Source of the DNA: Mycobacterium barrassiae
GTDB lineage: Bacteria > Actinomycetota > Actinomycetes > Mycobacteriales > Mycobacteriaceae
DNA length: 64,000 nt
Assembly: GCF_025822765.1 (NCBI RefSeq)
Contig: NZ_JACKUK010000012.1
Location: 1-64,000 of the forward strand
Direction of reading: 5' to 3'
Each line of letters starts with the position of its first letter. Position 1 is the stretch's first letter. The notes under the pieces were generated by a model. The model was not told where the DNA came from. It made no database searches and saw only the letters and a list, made by a program, of their open reading frames with translations. The position numbers were made by a program, and so were the translations under genes. This document shows positions 51,627-60,214 of the stretch, one piece after another.

Positions 51627-52469
51627 ATGCCGCAGGTCGCACTGGATCAAGCCACCATCGACTATCGCGTGTTGGGTCCAGAGGATTCGCCGCATCCGCC
51701 CGTGGTCTTCGTGCACGGAATCCTCGTCGACAGCAGGCTCTGGGACCGCGTCGCCGACGGCCTGGCGCGTCAGGGCTACCGCTGCTATCTGCCGAACTGG
51801 CCCCTCGGCTCGCACACGATTCCGGCCAACCCCGACGCCGAACTCTCACCGCAGTCGGTGGCAGCCATGATCCGCGACTTCATCGACAAGCTCGGACTGG
51901 CCGACGTCACGCTCGTCGGCAACGACACCGGCGGCGGGTTGTGTCAATTGGTCATCGACGCGTACCCCGACCGCGTGGGGCGGCTGGTTTTGACGAACTG
52001 CGATGCGTTCGACAAGTTTCCACCGTTCCCGTTCACCCTCGTGTTCGCACTCCTGCGTGGGCCGGTATCGATCAAGGTGCTGTTCGAGCAGATGCGGATC
52101 AAGGCGCTGCGGCATTCTCCGCTCGGCTTCGGACTGCTTCTCAAACCCGATCCGCAGCTGACGGCGTCGTGGCTGGAGCCGGCCCGCACAGACGTCCGGA
52201 TCCGACGCGATCTCGCGCGGCTGTTGCGAGCCGTCGCCAAGACCGACCTGACCGACGTGTCGACACGGCTGCATCGCTTCACCAAGCCGGTCAGCATTGT
52301 CTGGGGTCAGCGCGACCGGGCCTTCACCCCCGCCCTGGGCGCCCGACTGGCGGCCCAGTTCCCGAATTCGACGCTGATCGAGGTGCCCGATGCGCGCACC
52401 TTCGTCTCGTTGGATGCGCCGTCGGCGGTGATCGACGCGATCACCGAAGTGGGAGCCAAATCGCGCTGA
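51627..52469 (+). CDS. Alpha/beta hydrolase (haloalkane dehalogenase/epoxide hydrolase-like)
   Basis: The 280-residue protein has VVFVHGILVDSRLW at about 30-43. The nucleophile elbow is LVGNDTGGGL (about 95-104), where the nucleophile is aspartate (NDTGG) as in haloalkane dehalogenases and epoxide hydrolases, not serine. IVWGQRDRAFTP follows, and the C-terminal end VPDARTFVSLDAP lacks an obvious histidine where the triad base is expected, so activity is uncertain. GGGGAAGGA lies upstream. TetR-controlled from the divergent operator. Confidence 0.78.
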   Translation: MPQVALDQATIDYRVLGPEDSPHPPVVFVHGILVDSRLWDRVADGLARQGYRCYLPNWPLGSHTIPANPDAELSPQSVAAMIRDFIDKLGLADVTLVGNDTGGGLCQLVIDAYPDRVGRLVLTNCDAFDKFPPFPFTLVFALLRGPVSIKVLFEQMRIKALRHSPLGFGLLLKPDPQLTASWLEPARTDVRIRRDLARLLRAVAKTDLTDVSTRLHRFTKPVSIVWGQRDRAFTPALGARLAAQFPNSTLIEVPDARTFVSLDAPSAVIDAITEVGAKSR

Positions 52470-52533
52470 CCTGACCGATCGCGGATTATTTTGCGTCAGG
52501 CGGGTACTCCGGTCGGGACGACAGGAGGCTCCG

Positions 52534-54378
52534 ATGACCGCGGACGTTTCGACCGGGACGATCACGACGCAGGTGCCTAGCCGGCTGGATCGCCTGCCCT
52601 GGTCCAGATTCCACTGGCGAGTGGTGCTCGGTCTCGGGGGCGTATGGGTCCTCGACGGCCTCGAGGTCACGATGGTCGGCAACGTCGCTGAGCGGCTCAC
52701 CGAGCCCGGCAGCGGAATCGAACTCACCGCCGGTCAGATCGGCATCGCCGCCGCGATCTACATCGCGGGCGCATGTCTGGGCGCCTTGTTCTTCGGTCAG
52801 CTCACCGATCGGTTCGGCCGCAAGAAACTGTTCATCCTGACGCTCGCCGTGTACCTGGCGGCCACGGTCGCAACGGCATTCGCGTTCGCGCCGTGGTACT
52901 TCTTCATCGCACGCTTCTTCACCGGGGCCGGTATCGGCGGCGAGTACGCCGCGATCAACTCCGCGATCGACGAGTTGATCCCCGCACGTGTCCGCGGTCG
53001 CGTCGACCTCATCATCAACGGGTCCTACTGGCTGGGCGCGGCCGGCGGTGCGGTGGGCGCCCTTCTGTTGCTGAACACTTCGCTGTTCCCACAGGACCTG
53101 GGCTGGCGGCTGGCCTTCGGCATCGGCGCCGTCTTCGGGCTCGCGGTGCTGATTGTCAGGCGCAACGTTCCGGAGAGTCCGCGCTGGCTGTTCATCCACG
53201 GGCACGAAGACGAGGCCGAACGGATCGTCCGCGAGATCGAAGAGGAGGTGGAGCGCGAAACCAGCGAGCGGCTCTCCGAACCCGAGGGGTCGCTGACGAT
53301 CCGGCCGCGCAAGACGATCTCGTTCGTCGAGATCGCCAAGGTCGCATTCACTCAGTACCCCAAGCGCGCGATCCTCGGCTTGGCGCTGTTCATCGGTCAG
53401 GCCTTCCTGTACAACGCCTTCACGTTCAACCTCGGCACGTTGCTTGGCACCTTCTATGGTGTGGCGTCGGGGACGGTCCCGCTGTTTTTCGTCGTATGGG
53501 CGTTGAGCAATTTCGCGGGGCCGCTGTTGTTGGGCCGGTTGTTCGACACCGTGGGGCGCAAAGCGATGATCGCGTTCGCATACCTGGGATCCGCGGCGAT
53601 AGCCGTCGTACTCACCGCGCTCTTCTTCGGGGAAGTCGGCGGAGTCGTGCTCTTCATCGCGGTGCTGTCCGCCTGCTTCTTCCTGGCGTCCTCGGGTGCC
53701 AGTGCCGCCTACCTCACCGTCAGCGAGATCTTCCCGATGGAGACTCGAGCGTTGGCGATCGCGTTCTTCTACGCAGTCGGCACGGCGATCGGCGGCATCT
53801 CCGGACCTCTGCTCTTCGGCCAGCTGATCGACACCGGTGACCGCGGACTGGTGGCCATCTCGTTCCTCATCGGTGCCGCGGTGATGGCGGTCGGCGGGAT
53901 CGTCGAGTTGATGTTCGGTGTGAAGGCAGAAGGCAAGAACCTGGAGGATCTCGCGCAACCGCTCACCACCGCCGAATCAGATGAATCCGCTGAACCCGAC
54001 GAATCCGCCGAAGCCGACGAGCGGCAGGCACGCGCGGCACGGATCGCAGCACGGGCTGAGCGGCAGCGCGCGATGCAATCCGGTGCTCGACGCTACCGAC
54101 CGGGGCCTTCCGCGGGGTGGAACGCGGCGTGGCGGGAGTCGCCGAGTCCCGGGTCCCTCGACACCGCGCTCGACCATGAGATCGAGACGATCGCCCGCGC
54201 CGTCGCCGAACATCAGCCGATACGCGTGCGCGATCTGCACAGAGCAGTCGGCGCCCGGTACTGGGGACCCGGTGCGTTTCGCAGGGCGATGCGGGAAGCG
54301 TTGGCAGAGAACCGGATCGTCCGTCAGCGCCGCGGACTCATCGCGCTGCCGACGCAGGATGGCGGCCCAGAGGCGTGA
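52534..54378 (+). CDS. MFS transporter with a C-terminal winged-helix-like domain
   Basis: The 614-residue protein has AGGAGG seven bases before the ATG. Residues about 30-470 form a 12-helix sugar-porter type MFS transporter: DRFGRKKL near 92, GGEYAAINSAIDELIPARVRGR near 130, and the long central loop with EIEEEVERE. After a charged segment rich in Glu and Ala (about 485-520), the last 60 residues (IETIARAVAEHQPIRVRDLHRAVG...FRRAMREALAENRIVRQRRG) look like a winged helix. That extension is unusual for the family. Substrate unknown. It is followed by a small gene whose start overlaps its stop. Confidence 0.78.
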   Translation: MTADVSTGTITTQVPSRLDRLPWSRFHWRVVLGLGGVWVLDGLEVTMVGNVAERLTEPGSGIELTAGQIGIAAAIYIAGACLGALFFGQLTDRFGRKKLFILTLAVYLAATVATAFAFAPWYFFIARFFTGAGIGGEYAAINSAIDELIPARVRGRVDLIINGSYWLGAAGGAVGALLLLNTSLFPQDLGWRLAFGIGAVFGLAVLIVRRNVPESPRWLFIHGHEDEAERIVREIEEEVERETSERLSEPEGSLTIRPRKTISFVEIAKVAFTQYPKRAILGLALFIGQAFLYNAFTFNLGTLLGTFYGVASGTVPLFFVVWALSNFAGPLLLGRLFDTVGRKAMIAFAYLGSAAIAVVLTALFFGEVGGVVLFIAVLSACFFLASSGASAAYLTVSEIFPMETRALAIAFFYAVGTAIGGISGPLLFGQLIDTGDRGLVAISFLIGAAVMAVGGIVELMFGVKAEGKNLEDLAQPLTTAESDESAEPDESAEADERQARAARIAARAERQRAMQSGARRYRPGPSAGWNAAWRESPSPGSLDTALDHEIETIARAVAEHQPIRVRDLHRAVGARYWGPGAFRRAMREALAENRIVRQRRGLIALPTQDGGPEA

Positions 54379-54614
54379 TGCTGCGCTGCCGGGTGTTCGG
54401 CCATCAGCCGACGTTCTCCACGAAGGGGCCCACCATGCGATGGGCGTGTGAGCGATGCGGAGGGTCAAGCGGCGCAAAGGAATACGGGAGCGCCGAGGAG
54501 GCCACCCGCTATGCCACCGCCTTCAACAAGCGCGACGCCGACGATCTCGGCAAGCGCGCACCGCTGATCGGGCTGCTGCCGCTGCGCATTTGGCGGCGGC
54601 TGCGCCGACGCTAG
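54378..54614 (+). CDS. Small zinc-ribbon-like protein
   Basis: Starts are GTG 54375 or ATG 54378. The product is 78-79 residues. [10 protein letters not shown] and [10 protein letters not shown] provide three cysteines and a histidine in a likely zinc-binding pattern, as in short DUF1660-like proteins. The C-terminus is basic (RIWRRLRRR). It overlaps the MFS stop, so it is translationally coupled, and it converges with the methyltransferase gene by four bases. Function unknown. Confidence 0.6.
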   Translation: MLRCRVFGHQPTFSTKGPTMRWACERCGGSSGAKEYGSAEEATRYATAFNKRDADDLGKRAPLIGLLPLRIWRRLRRR

Positions 54615-55495
54615 CTCTTGGTCAGCGTGAACTGGCAGATGTCGGTGTAGCCCTCACGGAAGAGATCGGCACACCCGGTCAGGTACTTCATGTACCGGTC
54701 GTAGACCTCTTGGGACTGGATCGCGATGGCCTCATCCTTGCGGGCGGACAGCTTCTCCGCCCAGATGTCCAGCGTGCGCGCGTAGTGCAGGCGCAGTCGC
54801 TGGGCCTGCTTGAGATGGAAGCCGGCCTCGGCGGCGTGACTTTCGAGCTGAGAGGGCTTCGGCAGATCCCCGCCGGGGAAGATCTCGTCCATGATGAACT
54901 TCGAGAATCGAACGATTCTCATGGTCAGCTTCAAGCCCTTGTCCAGGAATTCCTTGTCCTCGGGCTTGATGATGGTGTGCACCATCATCACCCCGTCGTC
55001 GGGCAACACGGCGTAGGCCTTCTTGAAGAAGTCGTCGTACCGGTCGCGTCCGAAGTGCTCGAAGGCGCCGATCGACACGATGCGGTCGACCGGTTGGTCG
55101 AACTGCTCCCACCCCTGCAGCATCACGCGCTTGGTGCGGGTACTGGGTGAGGCGGCGAACACCTTCTCCACGTGAGCCTTCTGGTTCTCGCTCAGCGTGA
55201 GCCCGATGACGTTGACGTCGTACTTCTCCAGAGCGCGGTTGAGCGTGGCGCCCCAGCCGCAGCCGATGTCGAGAAGCGTCATGCCGGGCTTGAGGTCCAG
55301 CTTGCCGAGCGACAGGTCGATCTTGGCGATCTGCGCTTCCTCCAGCGTCATGTCATCACGCTCGAAGTAGGCGCAGCTGTACGTCTGCGTCGGATCGAGG
55401 AACAGTCGGAAGAACTCGTCCGACAGGTCGTAGTGCGACTGGACATTCTCAAAGTGCGGTTTGAGGTCCTGAGCGTCGCTGGTCGAATCTGGCAA
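54611..55495 (-). CDS. Mycolic acid / cyclopropane fatty acid methyltransferase (CmaA/MmaA family)
   Basis: The 294-residue SAM-dependent enzyme opens [31 protein letters not shown] (about 14-44), the family hallmark, followed by the SAM site [16 protein letters not shown] (about 74-89), SIGAFEHFG and [11 protein letters not shown]. These enzymes methylate or cyclopropanate unsaturated mycolic acid precursors on the acyl carrier protein or lipid. Which reaction (cis or trans cyclopropane, methoxy or hydroxyl) cannot be set from the sequence alone. The 233-base gap upstream has an imperfect hairpin (55536-55563) in its 5' part. Confidence 0.88.
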   Translation of the reverse strand: MPDSTSDAQDLKPHFENVQSHYDLSDEFFRLFLDPTQTYSCAYFERDDMTLEEAQIAKIDLSLGKLDLKPGMTLLDIGCGWGATLNRALEKYDVNVIGLTLSENQKAHVEKVFAASPSTRTKRVMLQGWEQFDQPVDRIVSIGAFEHFGRDRYDDFFKKAYAVLPDDGVMMVHTIIKPEDKEFLDKGLKLTMRIVRFSKFIMDEIFPGGDLPKPSQLESHAAEAGFHLKQAQRLRLHYARTLDIWAEKLSARKDEAIAIQSQEVYDRYMKYLTGCADLFREGYTDICQFTLTKS

Positions 55496-55689
55496 GTTTT
55501 AGCCTCTGACGTTTATCGATTTTCCGAACATATGCGAGGCCCCCACCCGGTGCGGGTGCCTCCCCCGTTATCTGCGCAGTTTACGCACAGTACATAAGAC
55601 AACCCAGTTTGGCCTCGCCAGAGATATCGCACGTCGTCTCGATTCAGATACTGACGCCAGCGAATATTCTCCGGCCCTGGTGACGGCAC

Positions 55690-55729
55690 TAGTTGACGGC
55701 AGCAACTAATTAGTTGACGATAGCAACTA
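55690..55729. promoter_or_regulatory. Two tandem MarR operators overlapping the start codon
   Basis: TAGTTGACGGCAGCAACTA (55690-55708) and TAGTTGACGATAGCAACTA (55711-55729) are 19-base near-copies with TAGTTG/CAACTA arms, at a 21-base period. The last base of the second is the A of the ATG at 55729. This places both on the same DNA face, typical of MarR autorepression. Confidence 0.78.
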
Positions 55730-56643
55730 TGCCGGGGGTCATCGACGAAGTCCGTCGATTCAATCGCTTCTACACGCGCGTCCTCGGCTTGTTGCGACCG
55801 GACCTCGCGGGCGCGCCATTTGGTCTGACCGAGGCCAGGGTGCTCTACGAGCTGGCCCGCAGCAACGGACTCTCCGCCTCAGACCTGCGGGGCGAACTCG
55901 ATCTCGACGCCGGCTACCTGAGCCGCATCCTGGGCGCGTTCAGCACCGCAGGTCTGATCGTTCGGGAACGCTCCGCGGCTGACGGCCGTCGTCAGACCAT
56001 CCGGCTGACCGACGACGGCCGGCGCGCCTTCGCCGAACTCGACCGGTTACAGGCCCAGGCGATCGATGCCCTGTTGACCCCGCTGGACGACACCCAGCGT
56101 CAGGAACTCGTCACATCTATGCGCCGCATCAGAGGCGTCCTCGGCGCCCCTGAACCGCGCGCAGGCGTCGTCATTCGCCCACCCGAGCCCGGCGACCTCG
56201 GCTGGGTGGTGGAGCGTCACGGTGCACGTTATGCCGCGGAGTACGGATGGGACGCCACATTCGAAGCGCTGGTCGCCCGCGTCGTCGCCGACTTCGCCGA
56301 ACGTCGCGACGCCGGACGCGAGGCCTGCTGGATCGCGGAGCTGGACGGCGCCCGCGTGGGTTGCGTGTTCTGCACGGCCACCGATCAACCCGATACCGCG
56401 CAGCTTCGCCTGCTGCTCGTCGAGCCGCAGGCCCGCGGCCACGGCGTCGGGACACGGCTCGTCGACGGGTGCCTGCGCTTCGCGAAGAGGTCGGGCTATG
56501 CACGAATCACGTTGTGGACCAACGACGTCCTGGTGGCCGCGCGGCGGATCTACGAACACGCCGGGTTCCGGTGCGATCGCCGCGAAGCACACCACAGCTT
56601 CGGGCACGACCTTGTCGGCGAGTACTGGTCACGCGACCTGTAG
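55729..56643 (+). CDS. MarR regulator fused to a GNAT acetyltransferase
   Basis: From ATG 55729 the protein has 304 residues. The TTG at 55714 belongs to the operator and is rejected. The MarR winged helix spans about 1-135 (LTEARVLYELARSNGLSASDLRGELDLDAGYLSRILGAF), and a GNAT domain follows from about 150 (VIRPPEPGDLGWVVERHGARYAAEYGWD...LLLVEPQARGHGVGTRLVDGCLRFAK). Such fusions are known in actinobacteria and other bacteria. The acetyltransferase may act on a small molecule sensed by the regulator. The start lies inside the operator, so the mRNA is probably leaderless. No downstream target gene is in the same direction except itself. Confidence 0.85.
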   Translation: MPGVIDEVRRFNRFYTRVLGLLRPDLAGAPFGLTEARVLYELARSNGLSASDLRGELDLDAGYLSRILGAFSTAGLIVRERSAADGRRQTIRLTDDGRRAFAELDRLQAQAIDALLTPLDDTQRQELVTSMRRIRGVLGAPEPRAGVVIRPPEPGDLGWVVERHGARYAAEYGWDATFEALVARVVADFAERRDAGREACWIAELDGARVGCVFCTATDQPDTAQLRLLLVEPQARGHGVGTRLVDGCLRFAKRSGYARITLWTNDVLVAARRIYEHAGFRCDRREAHHSFGHDLVGEYWSRDL

Positions 56644-56646
56644 CGC

Positions 56647-56946
56647 TCAACTGAGGTCGCGGGAGGAGCCCACGTCGAATTCCGCGACCGACGCGATGAC
56701 GATGGCCGCGCCCTGTTCGTCACCGACACCGCTGCCGCGAAACGCCTCGACCGCGGCCTGCGATTCCCAGCGTTCGAAGATGTTGATTCGGCCCGCGTCG
56801 ACGAGGTCGGCCGACAACGCAAAGTCGAGACAGCCCGCGCTGGTGCGTGCCTGGCGAACGACGTCGACGCAGCCCGCCAGATACACATCGCGCTCCGAGG
56901 GGTCGACGGTGATGTGGCCGGCGACGATAACCACGAAAACCTCCAT
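56647..56946 (-). CDS. Antibiotic biosynthesis monooxygenase (ABM) domain protein
   Basis: From ATG 56946 the protein is 99 residues. An ATG at 57000 is also open. The ABM ferredoxin-like fold is seen in VFVVIVAGHITVDPSERDVYLAGCVDVVRQARTSAGCLDFALSADLVDAGRINIFERWES. Such small proteins include YgiN-like quinol monooxygenases and heme- or polyketide-linked oxygenases. No substrate is evident. It is divergent from the GerW-like gene and converges with the MarR-GNAT gene (3 bases between stops). Confidence 0.75.
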   Translation of the reverse strand: MEVFVVIVAGHITVDPSERDVYLAGCVDVVRQARTSAGCLDFALSADLVDAGRINIFERWESQAAVEAFRGSGVGDEQGAAIVIASVAEFDVGSSRDLS

Positions 56947-57041
56947 CCGCTTTCGCTCGAGGTGCTTGGTGTTGAGACCGCTGCACAGAACGAAAGTCAT
57001 CGGACTTCCCCTGTCCCGGCCGCACGAGTAGGCATGGAGGT

Positions 57042-57350
57042 ATGAACCTTCGAGACGTCTCAGTGCTGCGCGACACCGCGGAATCCGATGCCGCACGGGT
57101 CTCACGTGTCTATGGGCAGCCGTACGAAACCGCAGACGGCACGACGGTCATTCCGGTGGCCAAGATGCGCGGCGAAGCGCTCGGCGTGTTCGTCGTCAAG
57201 GACGGCACGGCCAAGTGGACACCTGCGGTCGACGCCACCCGCATCACGCTGGCGGGCATCTTCGTCGGCATGGTCTCGGCCGCACTTGCCGGCGTGGCTA
57301 TGGTCCGTCGCCCGCCGTGGCCGGATCTGCACGGCGACGTGTCGCGCTGA
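57042..57350 (+). CDS. GerW/YtfJ-like small protein
   Basis: The 102-residue protein has VYGQPYETADGTTVIPVAKMRGEALGVFVVKDG (about 24-56), the YtfJ/GerW sporulation-family core, here in a non-sporulating organism, as is common in actinobacteria. A hydrophobic segment at about 69-88 (ITLAGIFVGMVSAALAGVAM) suggests a membrane anchor near the C-terminus. Function unknown. The 3' end overlaps the convergent CcdA gene by 53 bases. Confidence 0.75.
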   Translation: MNLRDVSVLRDTAESDAARVSRVYGQPYETADGTTVIPVAKMRGEALGVFVVKDGTAKWTPAVDATRITLAGIFVGMVSAALAGVAMVRRPPWPDLHGDVSR

Positions 57351-58188
57351 TTCGCGTCCGACACACGGCGAGCAGCGCGACGATCGTCAGCACCGCCAGC
57401 GCGGCGATCCACGGCCATGCGCCGTGCCGGTGCACCCATCCGGCGATCGCCCCCTGCAAGCGCCCGGCGATCGCGATCACCGCGTCGTTGGGGTCGCCGT
57501 CGCCCGTGAACAGACGCACCTCGTAGAGGCCGTAGTAGCCCACGTAGAGGCCGGCCAGCACAAGCAGCACACCACCGATCCGGTTGGCGTACGGCACGAT
57601 GCGGCGCATCCGGTCGGCGACGGCGGTGCTCGTCAGCGCCGCAGCGACCGCGAGTGCGCCGACCACGAGCGTGAATCCAGCCGCGTACGCGGCGTAGACG
57701 ATCAGCCCCGTCGATACCGATCCGCTGCGCGAGGCGGCTGCGGTGACGGCGAGGAACGGGGCGACCGTGCAGGACAGCGATGCGAGCGCATAACTCAGCC
57801 CATAGCCGAACATCGAACCCAGCCGGGTGGTCGGCGCCCAGCGGCTGCGCGGTGACGTCACGTGGATCTCGCGGCCCAGCAGCAGCCAAATGCCCAGGGC
57901 GACAAGGACAACACCGATCGTGATGGTGACGTACGGCAGGTAGCGTTGCACGCTCGCGGCCGCGGCGACCGTCAACAGGCCGAACGCACCGAACACCGCC
58001 ACGAAGCCCAGCGCCATCGCCACCGTCACCAGGACGGCGCGGCCCAAGGCCTTCAGTGCACCGCGCTCACCGACGTCCTCGCCGCGCACCACCAGCGCCA
58101 GATAACCGGGCAGCATGGCGAAACCGCACGGGTTGAGTGCAGCGATCAGACCGGCGGCGAACGCCAGACTGACCAGATCTTGGTCCAC
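57298..58188 (-). CDS. ccdA: CcdA-type cytochrome c biogenesis / thiol-disulfide transporter
   Basis: The 296-residue integral membrane protein has an odd N-terminal helix with LNPCGFAMLPGYLALVV, the CcdA cysteine box, and the second conserved cysteine in SCTVAPFLAV (about 151-160). About six to seven helices carry reducing power from cytoplasm to outside. Its downstream neighbour on the same transcript (4-base gap) is the MPT53-type thioredoxin gene, the expected acceptor. In M. tuberculosis the Rv2877c-Rv2878c pair has the same arrangement. The C-terminus is basic. Confidence 0.85.
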   Translation of the reverse strand: MDQDLVSLAFAAGLIAALNPCGFAMLPGYLALVVRGEDVGERGALKALGRAVLVTVAMALGFVAVFGAFGLLTVAAAASVQRYLPYVTITIGVVLVALGIWLLLGREIHVTSPRSRWAPTTRLGSMFGYGLSYALASLSCTVAPFLAVTAAASRSGSVSTGLIVYAAYAAGFTLVVGALAVAAALTSTAVADRMRRIVPYANRIGGVLLVLAGLYVGYYGLYEVRLFTGDGDPNDAVIAIAGRLQGAIAGWVHRHGAWPWIAALAVLTIVALLAVCRTRISATRRRADPATAGDGP

Positions 58189-58192
58189 GTGT

Positions 58193-58696
58193 CTACGAGA
58201 GCGCGGCCACCCGGTCGGAGAGTTCCTGTTGCGGCATCGCCGACGTCGGGTTGTTCACGAACGTCGATGAGCCGTCGGAACGGTAGAAGACGTAGGCCGG
58301 TTGCCACGGCACGTTGTAACGTGCCCAGATCGCACCGTCGGCGTCGTTGAGGTTCGTGAAGTTCAGGTTGTATTTCGAGGCGAAGGACTGCATGTCCGCC
58401 ACGCTGGACCGGGCGGCGATGCCGACGAACGTCACGTCGGGATTCGCGGCGGCGACCTGGCTGACGCTGGGTGCCTCGGCGTTGCAGAACGGGCACCAGG
58501 GCGTCCAGAACCACAGCACTGCCGGCTTGCCCACCAGGCTCTGCCCCGAGAACGGTGCGCCCGACAGCGTCGTCCCAGTGAACTGAAGACGGTCGTCGGC
58601 GACGGCGGCGGGCGGGCTGACCAGAGCCAGTGCCAGCACCGCGGCGACGGCGGCAACCCCCAACGTCCGGCTTATGTGTGCGAATCGAACGGTCAT
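58193..58696 (-). CDS. mpt53: MPT53/DsbE-type secreted thioredoxin-like protein
   Basis: From ATG 58696 the protein has 167 residues. AAGGAG lies just before the start, whereas the longer frame has no site. The signal peptide is removed near VADD. The catalytic motif is TPWCPFC (C68 and C71), with FTNLNDADG and ARYNVPWQPAYVFYR matching the MPT53 product of M. tuberculosis almost residue for residue. MPT53 is an extracellular oxidoreductase that forms disulfides in secreted proteins and triggers host responses. The reducing partner is probably the CcdA homologue downstream in the same operon. Confidence 0.92.
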   Translation of the reverse strand: MTVRFAHISRTLGVAAVAAVLALALVSPPAAVADDRLQFTGTTLSGAPFSGQSLVGKPAVLWFWTPWCPFCNAEAPSVSQVAAANPDVTFVGIAARSSVADMQSFASKYNLNFTNLNDADGAIWARYNVPWQPAYVFYRSDGSSTFVNNPTSAMPQQELSDRVAALS

Positions 58697-58794
58697 ATCG
58701 AACTCCTTAGCTCCCCGGGCACAGCGCATGAATCGTCGCGACGACACACTTCTAAACACGGGTGCGTGGCCGGACGGGTTCACGCCGCTTGATG

Positions 58795-59673
58795 TCAGTT
58801 CTGGCGGGGCAGCAGTTCGGCGACGAAGCGGTCGATGAACTCCGCGGTGCGGGCGCCGGCGGGCCGGATGACGAACTTGGTCAGGCCGGCCTCGAGGTAG
58901 GCGTCGAGCTGATGGTGCAGGCGCGACCAACTGTCCGCGACGAGTTCGGTTGGGTCCAGGTCGGGTCGGCGGCGACGGACCGCGTCGACGAGTTGATCGG
59001 GCAACGGGCCGTCGGAGATCGCGAGGTTGATGCCGAAATGGTCCGCCTCGATTTCACGGCCGGCCTCCTCGGCTGCCCGCTCGATCTGCTCGCGGCCGCG
59101 TCGTGCTTCGTCGGGGGTGAGGAAGCTGCCCAGCCAGCCGTCGCCCAGGCGTCCGATGCGCCGGAACCCCGCAGGCGCCGAGCCGCCGAGCCAGAGGTCG
59201 AGCGGCTTGACCGGGCGCGGCGCGATGTCGACCGAACTCGCGGAGAAATAGTCGCCGGCGAACGACACATCGTCTTGTTCCAGAGCCGATCTCAGCAACC
59301 GTAGCGATTCATCGAAGACGGCGGCGCGCTCTCCGTCGGGAACCACGAAGATCTCCCGTTCGGCGGGGATGGCGGAGCGCAGGCCGAACACCGGTAGCAC
59401 CCGCTTGGGCGCCAGTGCCGCCAGCGACGCGAGCTGCTTCGCCACCAGCACGGGGTGCCGCCCGGGGAGCACCACGACCGACGTCCCGACCTTCAGGTGA
59501 CGCGTGCGCGCCAGGGCGTGCGCCATGCCGATGAACGGATCCACCGCCTTGCTGTAGACGAGTTCGGAGAACCACAACGAATCGACGCCCGACGCCTCCA
59601 GATGGTCGACGATGGCAGACAGTTCCTCAGGGCCCGTCTCGGCGCCCAATCCGACACCGAAGCGAATCTTCAC
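58795..59673 (-). CDS. LLM-class, F420-dependent-type oxidoreductase
   Basis: From GTG 59673 (AGGAGG 8 bases upstream) the protein has 292 residues. The luciferase-like TIM barrel is marked by FGVGLGAETGPEELSAIVDHLEASGVDSLWFSEL (about 4-37), LGTSVVVLPGRHPVLVAKQLASLAAL-like central strands and LWLGGSAPAGFRRIGRLGDGW. The mycobacterial TIGR03854-type subgroup is predicted to use coenzyme F420 rather than FMN. The substrate is unknown. It stands between mpt53 and the SRPBCC gene, the latter divergent. Confidence 0.82.
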   Translation of the reverse strand: MKIRFGVGLGAETGPEELSAIVDHLEASGVDSLWFSELVYSKAVDPFIGMAHALARTRHLKVGTSVVVLPGRHPVLVAKQLASLAALAPKRVLPVFGLRSAIPAEREIFVVPDGERAAVFDESLRLLRSALEQDDVSFAGDYFSASSVDIAPRPVKPLDLWLGGSAPAGFRRIGRLGDGWLGSFLTPDEARRGREQIERAAEEAGREIEADHFGINLAISDGPLPDQLVDAVRRRRPDLDPTELVADSWSRLHHQLDAYLEAGLTKFVIRPAGARTAEFIDRFVAELLPRQN

Positions 59674-59755
59674 ACCGCGCCTCCTGGACTCTGCCGCAAT
59701 GCTACGGTGCGAAAATGCCTGATAGCAAAGGATATTACTGGAGAAGGGGGCAGCC

Positions 59756-60214
59756 GTGGACGGATCGGTGACAGTGTTCATGGCGGCCCCTGCGGACAAG
59801 ATTTGGGAGCTGATCGCCGACGTACGCAATACCGGCCGCTTCTCCCCCGAGGTGATGGAAGCCGAATGGCTCGGCGGAGCGACAGGTCCAGCGCTCGGCG
59901 CACGCTTCCGCGGTCACGTCAAACGCAACGAGATCGGACCGGTGTACTGGACGAAGTGCAAGGTGACCGCGTGCGAGCCCGGACGCGAATTCGGGTTCGC
60001 GGTGTTGGCCGGCGAGAAGGCGCTCAACAACTGGCACTACAAGCTCACGCCGGTCGACGGCGGCACCGAGGTCACCGAATCCTTTCGCCTCGACGATTCG
60101 CTTCCGATGAAGCTGTTCTCTCTGTTCGGCGGACAACTGCGTCGCCGCCGCAACATTCGCGACATGCGTAAGACGCTGGAGCGGATAAAGGACGTCGTCG
60201 AAGCTGACGCCTAG
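59756..60214 (+). CDS. SRPBCC-family protein
   Basis: The 152-residue protein has a GTG start. GGAGAAGGGGG precedes it. SVTVFMAAPADKIWELIADVRNTGRFSPEVMEAEW opens the START/SRPBCC fold, and TEVTESFRLDD is the typical end of the beta sheet. It is a probable lipid- or polyketide-like ligand-binding protein, with no catalytic signature. Its stop overlaps the stop region of the HSL-type hydrolase gene by four bases. Confidence 0.78.
   Translation: MDGSVTVFMAAPADKIWELIADVRNTGRFSPEVMEAEWLGGATGPALGARFRGHVKRNEIGPVYWTKCKVTACEPGREFGFAVLAGEKALNNWHYKLTPVDGGTEVTESFRLDDSLPMKLFSLFGGQLRRRRNIRDMRKTLERIKDVVEADA

Noticed and set aside
52486-53958. 490-codon minus-strand frame over the MFS gene
   Set aside because: Glu/Arg/Asp-rich antisense translation of membrane helices, no family.
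55714-55728. TTG start for the MarR-GNAT gene
   Set aside because: Those bases belong to the second operator copy; ATG 55729 is the first plausible codon.
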